From Janibacter limosus (GTDB lineage: Bacteria > Actinomycetota > Actinomycetes > Actinomycetales > Dermatophilaceae), in the NCBI RefSeq assembly GCF_004295485.1, contig NZ_CP036164.1, positions 2,666,001-2,730,000 on the forward strand: 64,000 bases of DNA. The letters run 5' to 3'. The notes beneath the pieces were generated by a model. It was not told the DNA's origin. It did no database searches and saw only the letters and a list, made by a program, of their open reading frames with translations. Position 1 is the stretch's first letter; each line of letters begins with the position of its first letter. Shown piece after piece: positions 51,108-59,944 of the stretch. Made by a program: the position numbers and the translations under genes.

Positions 51108-52010
51108 TCAGACGCGGCCGTAGCCGGAGACGCCGTCGAAGACCGGGCGGATGCTGACGCTCGAGCCCGTGCGGGGAGAGTCGATCATCATGCCGTCGCC
51201 GAGGTAGATGCCCATGTGGTAGGCCGGCGAACCGAAGAAGACGAGGTCACCGGGCTGCGGGTCGGAGACCGGGGTGGCCATGGCCTGCTGGGCGGTCGTG
51301 ACGCGCGGCAGGGACTTGCCCGCCTTGGCGAAGACGTACTGGGTGAAGCCCGAGCAGTCGAAGCCGGCCGGCGTGGAGCCGCCGTAGACGTAGGGGGTGC
51401 CGATGTACTGCTTGGCGATCGCGATGACGCCGCCGGCGTTGGAGGAGGGAGCCGGGGCCGGCTCGGCCTTCTTCGGGGCCGGCGCCGGGGCGGCGGCCGG
51501 GGCCGGAGCGGCGGCGGGGGCCTGACGCTCCTGCGAGCGGCTCGCCGTGCTGCTCTGCGTGCGCTCGGGTGCAGCGGGGGCAGCCTGCTCCTGCTGGGCC
51601 TGCTGGGCGGCCTCCTGCTCGCGCTGGCGCTCAGCGGCGGCGGCCTCCTGGCGGGCCTGCTCGCGCTCGGCGCGGGCACGCAGCTGCGCGGGGGTCGGGC
51701 CGGTCGGCTTGGCGACGGGCGTGACCTCGAGCTTTCCGAAGGCGGTGACCGCCTGGGTGGACGAGGAGGTGGCGCTGGGTGCGGTGACCGCTGCGGCCTG
51801 CGACGTGGCCTGGACCGGGGCGGAGTCCACGACGGTGGCGGAGTCGGCGGCCTGCGCGGGGACGGCGATCGCAGCGATCAGGCCACCCGAGGCGGCGAAG
51901 ACGGCGGTGCCCTTGGCGATCGGGGTGCCGGCGTGGCTGACGATCTGCCCGATCTCGGACACGGGGTTGTAGCGACCAGCGGCGCGGTGGCGCCCGATGT
52001 TGTGAGACAA
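51108..52010 (-). CDS. NlpC/P60 family peptidoglycan hydrolase
   Basis: 300-residue secreted endopeptidase. A long N-terminal signal region (GTAVFAASGGLIAAIAVPAQA) is followed by a Gln/Glu/Ala-rich coiled segment (about 110-150), a Pro/Ala linker, and the catalytic domain: GTPYVYGGSTPAGFDCSGFTQYV with Cys in DCSGF, HMGIYLGDG with His, and DSPRTGSSV. It cleaves stem peptides of peptidoglycan, as RipA-like proteins do. Its leader holds a c-di-AMP riboswitch, so its expression is probably tied to osmotic or cell-wall signalling. Confidence 0.92.
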   Translation of the reverse strand: MSHNIGRHRAAGRYNPVSEIGQIVSHAGTPIAKGTAVFAASGGLIAAIAVPAQAADSATVVDSAPVQATSQAAAVTAPSATSSSTQAVTAFGKLEVTPVAKPTGPTPAQLRARAEREQARQEAAAAERQREQEAAQQAQQEQAAPAAPERTQSSTASRSQERQAPAAAPAPAAAPAPAPKKAEPAPAPSSNAGGVIAIAKQYIGTPYVYGGSTPAGFDCSGFTQYVFAKAGKSLPRVTTAQQAMATPVSDPQPGDLVFFGSPAYHMGIYLGDGMMIDSPRTGSSVSIRPVFDGVSGYGRV

Positions 52011-52027
52011 GGTGTTGACCTCTATCC

Positions 52028-52225
52028 GGCTTGCGGGGTGAGCTGTCGGGTTCGGGCCAGAGGTGCGGCCCGGTCCTACGGCGCCGGATCGACCTTGCGG
52101 TCCGATGCGCTGAAGGACTTAACCCCAAGGAGCATCCGCGATGCCCCATGAGTGGGTCCCCCGCTCCTGCCATGCGGTGTTCGTGCAGATCCGTCCGGTG
52201 CGGTGGCAGGACTCAGCGTCCGCGA
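52028..52225 (-). promoter_or_regulatory. c-di-AMP riboswitch (ydaO/yuaA), boundaries approximate
   Basis: On the minus strand the leader of the NlpC/P60 gene contains CAGGAGCGGGGGACCCA (around 52153-52169), TTGGGGTTAAGTCC, and near the 3' end CCCGACAGCTCACCCCGC (around 52033-52050), the conserved blocks of the ydaO class. This RNA binds cyclic di-AMP and usually turns off cell-wall hydrolase and potassium-transport genes. Its position directly before a NlpC/P60 gene is the common actinobacterial arrangement. Confidence 0.85.
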
Positions 52226-52304
52226 GACGAGTCCGCCCAGGGGAGGCGGACCCGACAGACCGTACCTGCAGATCGGCCCAATGTCACGTTCAGGTCACGG
52301 CGGG

Positions 52305-53030
52305 TCAGGAAGGGAGGATCTCGACGAAGACGTGCTCGGCCACGTCGCCGGGCAAGGAGACGGCGTCCCCCGGCTGGGCGCCGACCCTCGCGACGACGAC
52401 CCGGTCCTGGTCGGCCGAGATGGTGACGACCTCGCCGGGGCGCAGCCGGGCCTCGGTCAGCAGGGCGAGCGCCTCGTGGTCCACCTGCGCGGTCTCGCCG
52501 ATGCGTCGCACGCGGTACTGCCCGCCCTGGGAGCCGGCTGCGACGATCTCGGTCAGGCTCTGCAGGCCCTCGAGGTAGTCGGCGGTGGCCTCCTCGCCGG
52601 CAAGCAGCTCGTCGAGGCCGGGGATCGGGGTGCCGTAGGGCGACTCACGGTGCTCGGGGAGCATCGACAGGATCTTGCGCTCGACCCGCTCGCTCATGAC
52701 GTGCTCCCACCGGCAGGCCTCCTCGTGGACGTGCTCCCACTCCAGGCCGATGACGTCCGCGAGCAGCCGCTCGGCGAGCCGGTGCTTGCGCATGACGCGG
52801 GTCGCGAGCAGGCGCCCCGTGTCGGAGAGCACGAGCTGGCGGTCCCCACCGAGGCTGACGAGACCGTCGCGCTCCATGCGGGCGATGGTCTGCGAGACGG
52901 TCGGCCCCGAGTGGCCCAGTCGCTCCGCGATCCGGGCACGCATCGGAGGAATGTCCTCCTCCTCGAGCTCGAAGATCGTGCGGAGGTACATCTCGGTGGT
53001 GTCGATGAGGTCCTTCACGAGCCCCATCAT
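52305..53030 (-). CDS. DtxR/IdeR-family metal-dependent transcriptional regulator
   Basis: 241-residue iron-type DtxR regulator. The winged helix contains HSGPTVSQTIARMERDGLV; metal ligands are visible as M in DTTEMYLRTIF and C..EH in ACRWEHVMS; the C-terminal SH3-like domain follows (LRPGEVVTISADQDRVVVARV). With bound Fe2+ it would repress iron-uptake genes. The start is uncertain (ATG 53030, ATG 53027, or GTG 53018, which gives the canonical VKDLIDTTEMY). It lies 31 nt after the MFS gene and may be co-transcribed with it. Confidence 0.9.
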   Translation of the reverse strand: MMGLVKDLIDTTEMYLRTIFELEEEDIPPMRARIAERLGHSGPTVSQTIARMERDGLVSLGGDRQLVLSDTGRLLATRVMRKHRLAERLLADVIGLEWEHVHEEACRWEHVMSERVERKILSMLPEHRESPYGTPIPGLDELLAGEEATADYLEGLQSLTEIVAAGSQGGQYRVRRIGETAQVDHEALALLTEARLRPGEVVTISADQDRVVVARVGAQPGDAVSLPGDVAEHVFVEILPS

Positions 53031-53061
53031 GCCTTGCCCGGCACCGACCGGACAGCCGTCG

Positions 53062-54258
53062 TCAGCGCGCGAGGCGCTCCCGGTCGGCCCGGGCCATCCA
53101 CCCGCTCGTCCACGCCAGCCCGCCCAGGCCGAGGACCCCCAGCGTCACGGCCGCCACCGGCAGCGACGCCACTGCCGTGACGGCGCTCAGGCCCAGCGTC
53201 CCGGAGGCATGACCGACCTCGCCCGTGAGCCGCCAGGCGCCGAGGAACTGCGCCCGGTCCGCGGCTGGTGCGTTGTCGGCCCCGAGCGTCATCACGATGC
53301 CCGAGCCCAGCCCGTTGCCCAGCGCCATGAAGAGGGCGACCGCGAGCAGCTCTCCCTTCGAGTCGGCCCACGGCAGGACGAGGAAGGAGGCGGAGACGAC
53401 CACGAGGAGGGCCGCCACGACCCACAACCGGCCGAGCCGGTCCATCATCCAGCCGCCCGGGTAGACGAGGAAGAGCTCGGCGACCCCGGCCGCGGCGAAG
53501 ATCTGCGAGGAGTCGACGCCGTCGAGACCGATGTGCAGCGCCCACAGCGGCAGGATCGCCAGGCGCGCGGAGCGCAGCGCCGAGATCACCGTGACCCCCA
53601 CCCCCTGGGTGAGCAGGAGACGCGCGTGCCGACGGATGACGCGGAAGATCCCCGTGCGCGGTTGGCCCGCCCGGGCCCGCTCGTGGTCGGCCGTGAGGTC
53701 GGGCGCGGTGAGCACGGTGAGGGCCGACCCGAGGGCCAGGAGCGCGGCGACGCCGTAGGCACCCTGCAGGCCGAAGGGAGCGATGGCCAGCGCCCCGACG
53801 ACCGGCCCGAGGAGCAGCCCCGCGCGCATGGCACCTCCGAGCAGGGACATGCCGCGCGCGAGCAGGTGCTGCGGCAGCACGTCGATCATGTAGCCCTGCC
53901 GGGCGAGGAAGAAGGCCGACGTGGCCAGCCCGCTGACGAGCAGCGCCGCGCCCATGAGCCACAACGAGGGGGCCCACCCGGCCACCGCGAGCGCGGCGAC
54001 GTCGAGCAGCCCGGCCCGGATGAGCGTGGCGCGCTCCCCGATGCGCGCCACGAGGGCACCCGCGGGCAGGACGCCGAGAAGCTGCCCGACCCCGGTGAGC
54101 GCGACGACGAAGGCGGCCATGCCCAGGCTCGCGCCCAGCTCGTCGGCCCGCAGGGCCGCGATCGGCACCACGGCGCCGGCGGCCGACGCCGACAGCAGGG
54201 TCGGACCGTAGGCGGGGACGACGATGCGCCGCCAGCCGAAGTCCTCGCCCGAGCTCAT
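53062..54258 (-). CDS. MFS transporter
   Basis: 398-residue major-facilitator protein with twelve predicted helices. VLPAGALVARIGERATLIRAGLLDV holds the loop 2-3 motif, LARQGYMIDVLPQHLLARGMSLLGGAMRAG is the N-half end, and GGWMMDRLGRLWVVAALLVV is the second-half repeat. ATG 54258 has GAGGAGAGG upstream. The substrate is unknown. The downstream DtxR regulator hints at a metal or siderophore connection, which is only inference. Confidence 0.87.
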   Translation of the reverse strand: MSSGEDFGWRRIVVPAYGPTLLSASAAGAVVPIAALRADELGASLGMAAFVVALTGVGQLLGVLPAGALVARIGERATLIRAGLLDVAALAVAGWAPSLWLMGAALLVSGLATSAFFLARQGYMIDVLPQHLLARGMSLLGGAMRAGLLLGPVVGALAIAPFGLQGAYGVAALLALGSALTVLTAPDLTADHERARAGQPRTGIFRVIRRHARLLLTQGVGVTVISALRSARLAILPLWALHIGLDGVDSSQIFAAAGVAELFLVYPGGWMMDRLGRLWVVAALLVVVSASFLVLPWADSKGELLAVALFMALGNGLGSGIVMTLGADNAPAADRAQFLGAWRLTGEVGHASGTLGLSAVTAVASLPVAAVTLGVLGLGGLAWTSGWMARADRERLAR

Positions 54259-54299
54259 CCCCGTGTCCTCTCCTCGGAGCGCATCGCTAGGTTGGGGTG

Positions 54300-55073
54300 G
54301 TGCACACCACAGCCGAGACGACGACCGTCTCCCCACGCCATGCCGGACCTCCGGGGTGCGGCAACGGCGGCTGGGTCAGCGGCCTGCTCACCGAGCGTCT
54401 CGACGACCTCGTCCCCGCGGAGGGGGACCTGACCTCGGCGACGGTACGCCTCAGCGCCCCGACGCCGCTCGGCCGTCCGCTGCAGTGGGAGGTCGACGGC
54501 TCGGTCGCCGACGGTCCTGACCTCTCCCTCCACCTGCTCGACGGGGAGACGCTGCTCGGGACGGCCCGTCGGGTCCCTTTGCCCGAGCTCACGATCCCCG
54601 CACCGGTCACCCTCGAGGACGCCCGTGCGGCAGCGGCCGGCTTCGACGCGAGCAACCACCCCTATCCCGGGTGCTTCGTCTGCGGGCCCGACAACGACGC
54701 CGGCCTGCACGTCTACGCCAGCCCCGTCGCCGGACGCGACGACGTCCTCGCCGCACCCGTGACCCTCACCGAGGAGGGCCTGCCCTCGGTCCTCGCGGCG
54801 CTGGACTGCCCGGGCGCCTTCACCGTCGGCTTCGGCGAGGACGCGCTGCTGCTCGGCACCTTCACCTCCACCGTCCACGCCCCCGTCCCGGTCGGGCGCG
54901 AGCTCGTCGTCCTGGCCTGGGCCGCCGGGCGAGAGGGCCGCAAGCGATGGTCCGGCACGGCCCTCCTCGACGGCGAGCGCCTGCTCGCCAGCGCCGCCGC
55001 GACCTGGATCGCTGTCGGCCGCGACACCATCCCCGGCACCGCCCCCGCAGCCCAGCCACAGGAGAGCCCATGA
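54300..55073 (+). CDS. Thioesterase-like (double hot-dog) hypothetical protein
   Basis: 257-residue soluble protein. The conserved central NHPYPGCFVCGPDN with two cysteines, and the opening GPPGCGNGGWVSGLL, are typical of actinobacterial proteins annotated as hot-dog thioesterase-like. The halves look like two hot-dog folds. TAGGTT (54288-54293) ends 6 nt before GTG 54300, suggesting a leaderless start; GTG 54297 is also open. It overlaps the SDR gene by ATGA and so belongs with a small acyl/hydroxyacid metabolism operon. Confidence 0.7.
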   Translation: MHTTAETTTVSPRHAGPPGCGNGGWVSGLLTERLDDLVPAEGDLTSATVRLSAPTPLGRPLQWEVDGSVADGPDLSLHLLDGETLLGTARRVPLPELTIPAPVTLEDARAAAAGFDASNHPYPGCFVCGPDNDAGLHVYASPVAGRDDVLAAPVTLTEEGLPSVLAALDCPGAFTVGFGEDALLLGTFTSTVHAPVPVGRELVVLAWAAGREGRKRWSGTALLDGERLLASAAATWIAVGRDTIPGTAPAAQPQESP

Positions 55074-55810
55074 CCCGCCCCCTCGCCCTCGTCACCGGCG
55101 CCAGCTCCGGCATCGGCGCCGCCACCGCCCGCGCGCTCGCGGCCGCCGGCCACGAGGTCATCTGCGCCGCCCGCCGCACCGACCGCATCGTCGATCTCGC
55201 CGCCAAGATCGACGGACGGGCGGTCACCTGCGATGTCACCGACGCCGACTCGGTGGCCGAGCTCGCGGCCGAGGTCGGCGACCAGCTCGCGGTGCTCGTC
55301 AACAACGCCGGCGGCGCCTACGGTCTCGACCCCGTCGCCACCGGTGACATCGAGGACTGGCGCACCATGTACGAGGTCAACGTCATCGGGACCCTCCGCG
55401 TGACGCAGGCTCTGCTCCCTTCGCTCGTCGCGGGTGAGGGGATCATCGTCAACGTCGGCTCCACGGCGGGACGCACCTCCTACGAGGGCGGCGCCGGCTA
55501 CACGGCCGCCAAGCACGCGCTGGCGACGATGACCGAGACGATGCGCCTGGAGCTCGTCGACCAGCCGGTGCGGATCACCGAGATCGCCCCCGGGATGGTG
55601 CACACCGAGGGCTTCTCCCTCACCCGCTTCAAGGGCGACAGCGAGCGCGCTGACAAGGTCTACGCCGGCGTCGCCGAGCCCCTCGTCGCCGACGACATCG
55701 CCGACGCCATCACGTGGATGGCCACCCGGCCGCCGCACGTCAACGTCGACCTGCTCGTCATCAAGCCACGAGCCCAGGCCGCCGCCCACAAGGTCCACAG
55801 GGAGTCCTGA
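55070..55810 (+). CDS. SDR family NAD(P)-dependent oxidoreductase
   Basis: 246-residue short-chain dehydrogenase. The cofactor site is VTGASSGIGAATARAL, NNAG follows at about residue 80, the catalytic Ser-Tyr-Lys lie in NVGSTAGRT and GYTAAKHA, and IAPGMVHTEGF follows. The Arg-Arg after the second strand (CAARRTDRI) favours NADP. Substrate unknown, most similar to YdfG-like serine/3-hydroxy acid dehydrogenases. It overlaps neighbours on both sides (ATGA, then TGATG with the transhydrogenase). Confidence 0.9.
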   Translation: MTRPLALVTGASSGIGAATARALAAAGHEVICAARRTDRIVDLAAKIDGRAVTCDVTDADSVAELAAEVGDQLAVLVNNAGGAYGLDPVATGDIEDWRTMYEVNVIGTLRVTQALLPSLVAGEGIIVNVGSTAGRTSYEGGAGYTAAKHALATMTETMRLELVDQPVRITEIAPGMVHTEGFSLTRFKGDSERADKVYAGVAEPLVADDIADAITWMATRPPHVNVDLLVIKPRAQAAAHKVHRES

Positions 55811-57105
55811 TGCTGCCCACCCCCAGCATGCCCGAGTCCGTCTTCACCTACGCGGCGCCGAAGCTGAAGTTCGGTCCCGGCGCCATCAGCGAGATCGGCC
55901 ACGACGTCGCCGGGCTCGGCGCCCGCAGCGCCCTCGTCGTCACCGACCCCCGCCTGATGGCGACCGGGCACCCCGAGCGGGTCGCCGACGCACTCCGGTC
56001 CGCCGGGCTGCGTGTCGAGATCCACGACTCCGCCGCCGTCGAGCCCAGTGACGCCTCGCTGGCCGCGGCCGTGGAGCGGGCGAAGGGGGTGGCCCCCGTC
56101 GACGCCGTCGTCGCCGTCGGTGGTGGGTCGAGCATCGACACCGCCAAGGCCGTCTCCCTGCTCCTCACCAACCCCGGCGAGCTCATGGACTACGTCAACG
56201 CCCCCGTCGGTGGCGGGCGCGCACCCGAGCACCCGGTCCTGCCGGTCATCGCCGTGCCCACGACCACCGGCACCGGCAGCGAGTCGACGACCATCTGCGT
56301 CCTCGACGTGCTCGAGGCCAAGGTCAAGACCGGCATCAGCCACGAGCGGCTGCGCCCCGTGCTCGCCGTCGTCGATCCCGAGCTCACCGCGACCCAGCCT
56401 CCCGGCGTCACGGCGTCGGCGGGCATGGACATCCTCTGCCACGCCCTCGAGTCCTGGACCGCGCGGACCTACACGACCTACGAGCACAAGACGCCGGAGC
56501 AGCGGGTCCCGTACTGCGGCGCCAACCCGATCGCCGACATGTACGCCGAGCGCGCGATGCGTCTGCTCGCCGGGGCCTTCCGTCGCGCCGTCGCCGGCGA
56601 CGAGGCCGCCCGCACCGACATGGCTCTCGCGGCGACCTTCGCCGGGATGGGCTTCGGCAACGCCGGGGTCCATGTGCCGCACGCCAACGCCTACCCCGTC
56701 GCGGGCCGCGTGCACGACCTCGGCTCCGGCTTCCGCCCCGACGGGTACGACGCGAGCGAGGCGATGGTCCCGCACGGCATGGCCGTCGCCTCGACCGCTC
56801 CGGCGGCCTTCGCGATGACCTTCGAGGCCGACCCGCAGCGCCACCTCGCCGCGGCTAGCTGGCTCGACCCGCAGGGCCTGGACGCCGACGTGGCCGAGCC
56901 CGAGCGGCTCTCGGCCGTCCTGCGCCGCCTCATGCGCGACATCGGCCAGCCCTCCGGCCTCGCCGAGATCGGCTACACGGACGCCGACGTCGACGGGATC
57001 GTCAGCGGCACCATGCAGCAGCAGCGGCTGCTCGCCACCGCCCCCCGCGAGGTCACCGAGGAGGACATCGCCGGGGTCGTCCGGGCGTCCATGCACCACT
57101 GGTGA
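55810..57105 (+). CDS. Hydroxyacid-oxoacid transhydrogenase (iron-containing ADH family)
   Basis: 431-residue iron-dependent alcohol dehydrogenase-like enzyme of the ADHFE1/HOT group. It has FGPGAISEIGHDV, the nucleotide loop VGGGSSIDTAKAVSLL, PTTTGTGSE, the metal-site histidines in DILCHALES and PHANAYPVAGRVHDLGSG, and the long insert YTTYEHKTPEQRVPYCGANP that marks HOT enzymes. HOT exchanges reducing equivalents between 4-hydroxybutyrate and 2-oxoglutarate, giving succinate semialdehyde and 2-hydroxyglutarate. It ends the thioesterase-SDR-HOT operon. Confidence 0.88.
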   Translation: MLPTPSMPESVFTYAAPKLKFGPGAISEIGHDVAGLGARSALVVTDPRLMATGHPERVADALRSAGLRVEIHDSAAVEPSDASLAAAVERAKGVAPVDAVVAVGGGSSIDTAKAVSLLLTNPGELMDYVNAPVGGGRAPEHPVLPVIAVPTTTGTGSESTTICVLDVLEAKVKTGISHERLRPVLAVVDPELTATQPPGVTASAGMDILCHALESWTARTYTTYEHKTPEQRVPYCGANPIADMYAERAMRLLAGAFRRAVAGDEAARTDMALAATFAGMGFGNAGVHVPHANAYPVAGRVHDLGSGFRPDGYDASEAMVPHGMAVASTAPAAFAMTFEADPQRHLAAASWLDPQGLDADVAEPERLSAVLRRLMRDIGQPSGLAEIGYTDADVDGIVSGTMQQQRLLATAPREVTEEDIAGVVRASMHHW

Positions 57106-57124
57106 CGGGCGGCGCCCGCCCGTC
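57104..57124. terminator. Hairpin between convergent HOT and pdxH genes
   Basis: Nine-bp stem GACGGGCGG / CCGCCCGTC with a 3-nt loop, starting within the HOT stop codon and ending 10 nt before the pdxH stop; it can serve both. Confidence 0.65.
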
Positions 57125-57133
57125 CTGCCCGTG

Positions 57134-57838
57134 TCAGGGCTGCAGTCGCTCGACCTTCCAGGCGGCGGGGTCGTCCAGGCCGCCGTCCGCGACGCGCGTC
57201 CAGCGGAAGCGGTCGTGCAGGCGGTTGCTGCGGCCGGCCCAGGCCTCGACCTCATCGCACGCGATGCGCCAACCACCGAAGTCATCGGGGCGAGGCACGT
57301 CCTGGCCCTCGTAGCGGGCCTCGACCTCGGCCCATGCCTGCTCCAGCGGCGCACGGCCCTCGACGGGCTGCGACTGGCGCGAGACCCAGGCGCTCAGCTG
57401 TGAGCCTCGCGGGCGGTCGGCGAAGTAGGTGTCGAGCTGCGCGTCATCGATGCGCTCGGCCCGGCCGCGGAATCGGATCGCGCGAAACATCGCCGGCCAG
57501 GTCAGCGTGGCCGCGACGAAGGGAGTGGCCTCCAGCTGGCGGCTCTTGGCCGACTCGAGGCTGGTGACGAAGCCCGGCCCGACCGGGTCGAGGAATCGCA
57601 TGAGCACCGTGCGGACATCGGGCCGGCCCTGCGCGTCGACGGTCGCGACCGCGAAGGACATCGGCTCGGGCACGTCGCCACGCTCGACCTGCCGGGCTCG
57701 TGCGGTGTCGACCCACGACGAGATCAGGCCGAAGGGAGCGCCCGGCACCTCCCCTTCGTCCAACCCCTCCCCGGCGTAGTCCACGTGGTCCGGTCGCGGG
57801 GGCGTGCGGGGGATGATCCCGTCCGGCGAAGCGCTCAT
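57134..57838 (-). CDS. pdxH: Pyridoxamine 5'-phosphate oxidase
   Basis: 234-residue FMN enzyme that makes pyridoxal phosphate. MSFAVATVDAQGRPDVRTVLMR opens the barrel, SAKSRQLEATPFVAATL holds FMN contacts, RPRGSQLSAWVSRQSQPV is the classic motif, and the protein ends WKVERLQP. TAGTCT (57845-57850, minus strand) ends 6 nt before the ATG, so the transcript may be leaderless. It is divergent from the first acyltransferase. Confidence 0.94.
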   Translation of the reverse strand: MSASPDGIIPRTPPRPDHVDYAGEGLDEGEVPGAPFGLISSWVDTARARQVERGDVPEPMSFAVATVDAQGRPDVRTVLMRFLDPVGPGFVTSLESAKSRQLEATPFVAATLTWPAMFRAIRFRGRAERIDDAQLDTYFADRPRGSQLSAWVSRQSQPVEGRAPLEQAWAEVEARYEGQDVPRPDDFGGWRIACDEVEAWAGRSNRLHDRFRWTRVADGGLDDPAAWKVERLQP

Positions 57839-57931
57839 GGCGCCAGACTACGGCCGTCGCCCCACCACCCCGGACTGGCCGGTAGCCTGCCCGGGACCAT
57901 CATTCCGGCCCGCCCCTTCCTGGAGTTTCGC

Positions 57932-59941
57932 ATGCGCCCTGCCGCTCCGCGGCACGACCGCCGCCAGCGCACCTCGTGGCGCGATCTCGTCAGCACGGAC
58001 CTGGATCAGATGGGCACCTCCTACCGGCCGGCCATCGATGGCTACCGCGGGCTTTTCATCATCTTGGTCATGCTTTACCACTTCGGGGTCACCGAACTGG
58101 CCGGCGGCTGGGTGGGGATCAACCATTTCTTCACCTTTTCCGGCTTCCTCATCGGCGGGATCCTCATCAAGGAGTGGCAGCGCCGCGGCCGCATCGACGC
58201 CGTCCGCTTCTACCTACGCCGAGCTCGGCGGATCGTGCCTGCGATGGTGCTGCTCGTCACCGCCGTCCTCGCCCACACCTTGCTCGTCGACTCCGGCGAT
58301 CGCCCGCAGACGGCTGGTGACGCGTTCGCCACCATCACCTTCTGGCAGAACTGGCGCCTGGTCTCCCGCGATGACCAATACTTCGACCTCCTCGTCGAGC
58401 CCAGCCCCCTGCGGCACGTGTGGACCCTCGGGGTCGAGGAGCAGTTCTACCTCCTCGCCCCCTTCGTCGTGGCGGCCGTCCTGCTCGTGCGCCGGCGGTG
58501 GGCACGCACAGTGATCGCCCTCGGGCTGGCCGTCGCATCTGCGGTCTGGACCGCGCACCTCGCCGGGGCGGGAGCCACCGGATCACGCCTCTACTACGGC
58601 ACCGACGTCCGCGCACAGGCGATCCTCGTCGGCCTGGCCGTCGCGATGCTCATGACGCCGGACCGACGCGGGCGAGCCCCTCGACTGAGCCGATCCGTCG
58701 CCGAGGTGATCGGCTGGGGCGGCACCCTGCTGTCGATTTCGGCCTTTTTCCTGCTCGACGAGACCGGCCGCTGGATCTTCGAGCGCGGGGGGATGGTGAT
58801 CTTCGCTGTGATGGCCGCGTGCATGAGCGCCTCTGCGCTGGACCCCCGACCGCTGCGGATCAACCGCCTCATGGGCTGGTCACCCCTGGTCCACCTCGGC
58901 CAGATCTCCTACGGGCTCTACCTCTTCCACTGGCCGATCACGATCTGGCTGCCCATGGACGGCCTACCCATGGCCCTGGCGATCGTCATCAAGCTCGTCC
59001 TGGCGTGGATCTGCGCGGTCCTGTCCTATCGGTTCGTCGAGTTGCCCGTGATGATCGGTGGCTTCCGTGCCCTTGTCCCGCGCAGTCTGGGTCGCGGGTT
59101 GCGGCAATGGGCCGCACCGACCGTCATCGCAGCGCTGGCCGCGGTCTCGCTCGCGTTGAGCACGGTCTGGTCACCGCTCATCAATGGGGACTGGGATGGC
59201 ACGCCGCTGAGCGCCACCGCCGAGTACCGCCCGCCTGCGGGTGATCTCAAAGTTGCCGTCGTCGGCAGCTCGATCGCCCAGTCGATGCGCGACGGGTTCC
59301 GGGGTCGCGAGTATCCGGGGCTGGACGTCAGTGGCCACACGCGCCGAGGCTCCTGCAACCCGGTGCCGATCACCTTCAGGTACATGGGAGGAGGCGAGGT
59401 CGAGGAGGACCCGACGTGCGCCAGTTGGCGCTCGCAGTGGCCCGGTGAGGTACGCGGGTCGGGAGCACAGATCGTGCTCTCCCCCATCGAGACCGCTTTG
59501 ACCCAGCCGATGGTCATCGACGGCCGCACCTTCGAGCCGGGCGCTCCAGAACACGACCGGCAGGTCCGGCGCGCCCTGGACGCGCTGCTCGCGCAGACCG
59601 AGGATGCCGGGGCCCGTCAGCTGCAGATCGTCAACGCCACGTGCCACGACGACCCAGCCACCGTCCGTGACGGAGCGGAGCTGGGCGCCGTCAAGATCGA
59701 CCCCACCTCCACCAACCAGGTGGTCAGCCGCTGGGCGAAGGGGGTCCAGGACGAAGGCGGTCCGGTCTCGGTCGCTGTCCTCGACCTCAACGGGGTGCTG
59801 TGCGCCAACGGCTACCGGGCGAACATCAACGGCGCCGAGGTCTATGTCGACCGGGTGCACTTCGCCCGGCAGGGGGCCCAGCTCGTGTGGACCTGGCTGG
59901 CGCCCGAGATCGTCACCGCTTGGAACTTCCGGGACGCGTGA
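57932..59941 (+). CDS. Acyltransferase 3 family protein with C-terminal SGNH domain
   Basis: 669-residue OafA/YrhL-like protein. About ten helices form the membrane acyltransferase: AIDGYRGLFIILVMLYHFGV with the catalytic His, the conserved HVWTLGVEEQFYLLAP, and SYGLYLFHWPI. The C-terminal extracytoplasmic SGNH-hydrolase domain has VAVVGSSIAQSMRDG (GSS for GDS) and DRVHFARQG. Such proteins O-acetylate cell-surface polysaccharide or peptidoglycan. GGAG is 7 nt before the ATG. It is convergent with a second, related gene. Confidence 0.9.
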   Translation: MRPAAPRHDRRQRTSWRDLVSTDLDQMGTSYRPAIDGYRGLFIILVMLYHFGVTELAGGWVGINHFFTFSGFLIGGILIKEWQRRGRIDAVRFYLRRARRIVPAMVLLVTAVLAHTLLVDSGDRPQTAGDAFATITFWQNWRLVSRDDQYFDLLVEPSPLRHVWTLGVEEQFYLLAPFVVAAVLLVRRRWARTVIALGLAVASAVWTAHLAGAGATGSRLYYGTDVRAQAILVGLAVAMLMTPDRRGRAPRLSRSVAEVIGWGGTLLSISAFFLLDETGRWIFERGGMVIFAVMAACMSASALDPRPLRINRLMGWSPLVHLGQISYGLYLFHWPITIWLPMDGLPMALAIVIKLVLAWICAVLSYRFVELPVMIGGFRALVPRSLGRGLRQWAAPTVIAALAAVSLALSTVWSPLINGDWDGTPLSATAEYRPPAGDLKVAVVGSSIAQSMRDGFRGREYPGLDVSGHTRRGSCNPVPITFRYMGGGEVEEDPTCASWRSQWPGEVRGSGAQIVLSPIETALTQPMVIDGRTFEPGAPEHDRQVRRALDALLAQTEDAGARQLQIVNATCHDDPATVRDGAELGAVKIDPTSTNQVVSRWAKGVQDEGGPVSVAVLDLNGVLCANGYRANINGAEVYVDRVHFARQGAQLVWTWLAPEIVTAWNFRDA

Positions 59942-59944
59942 TCC

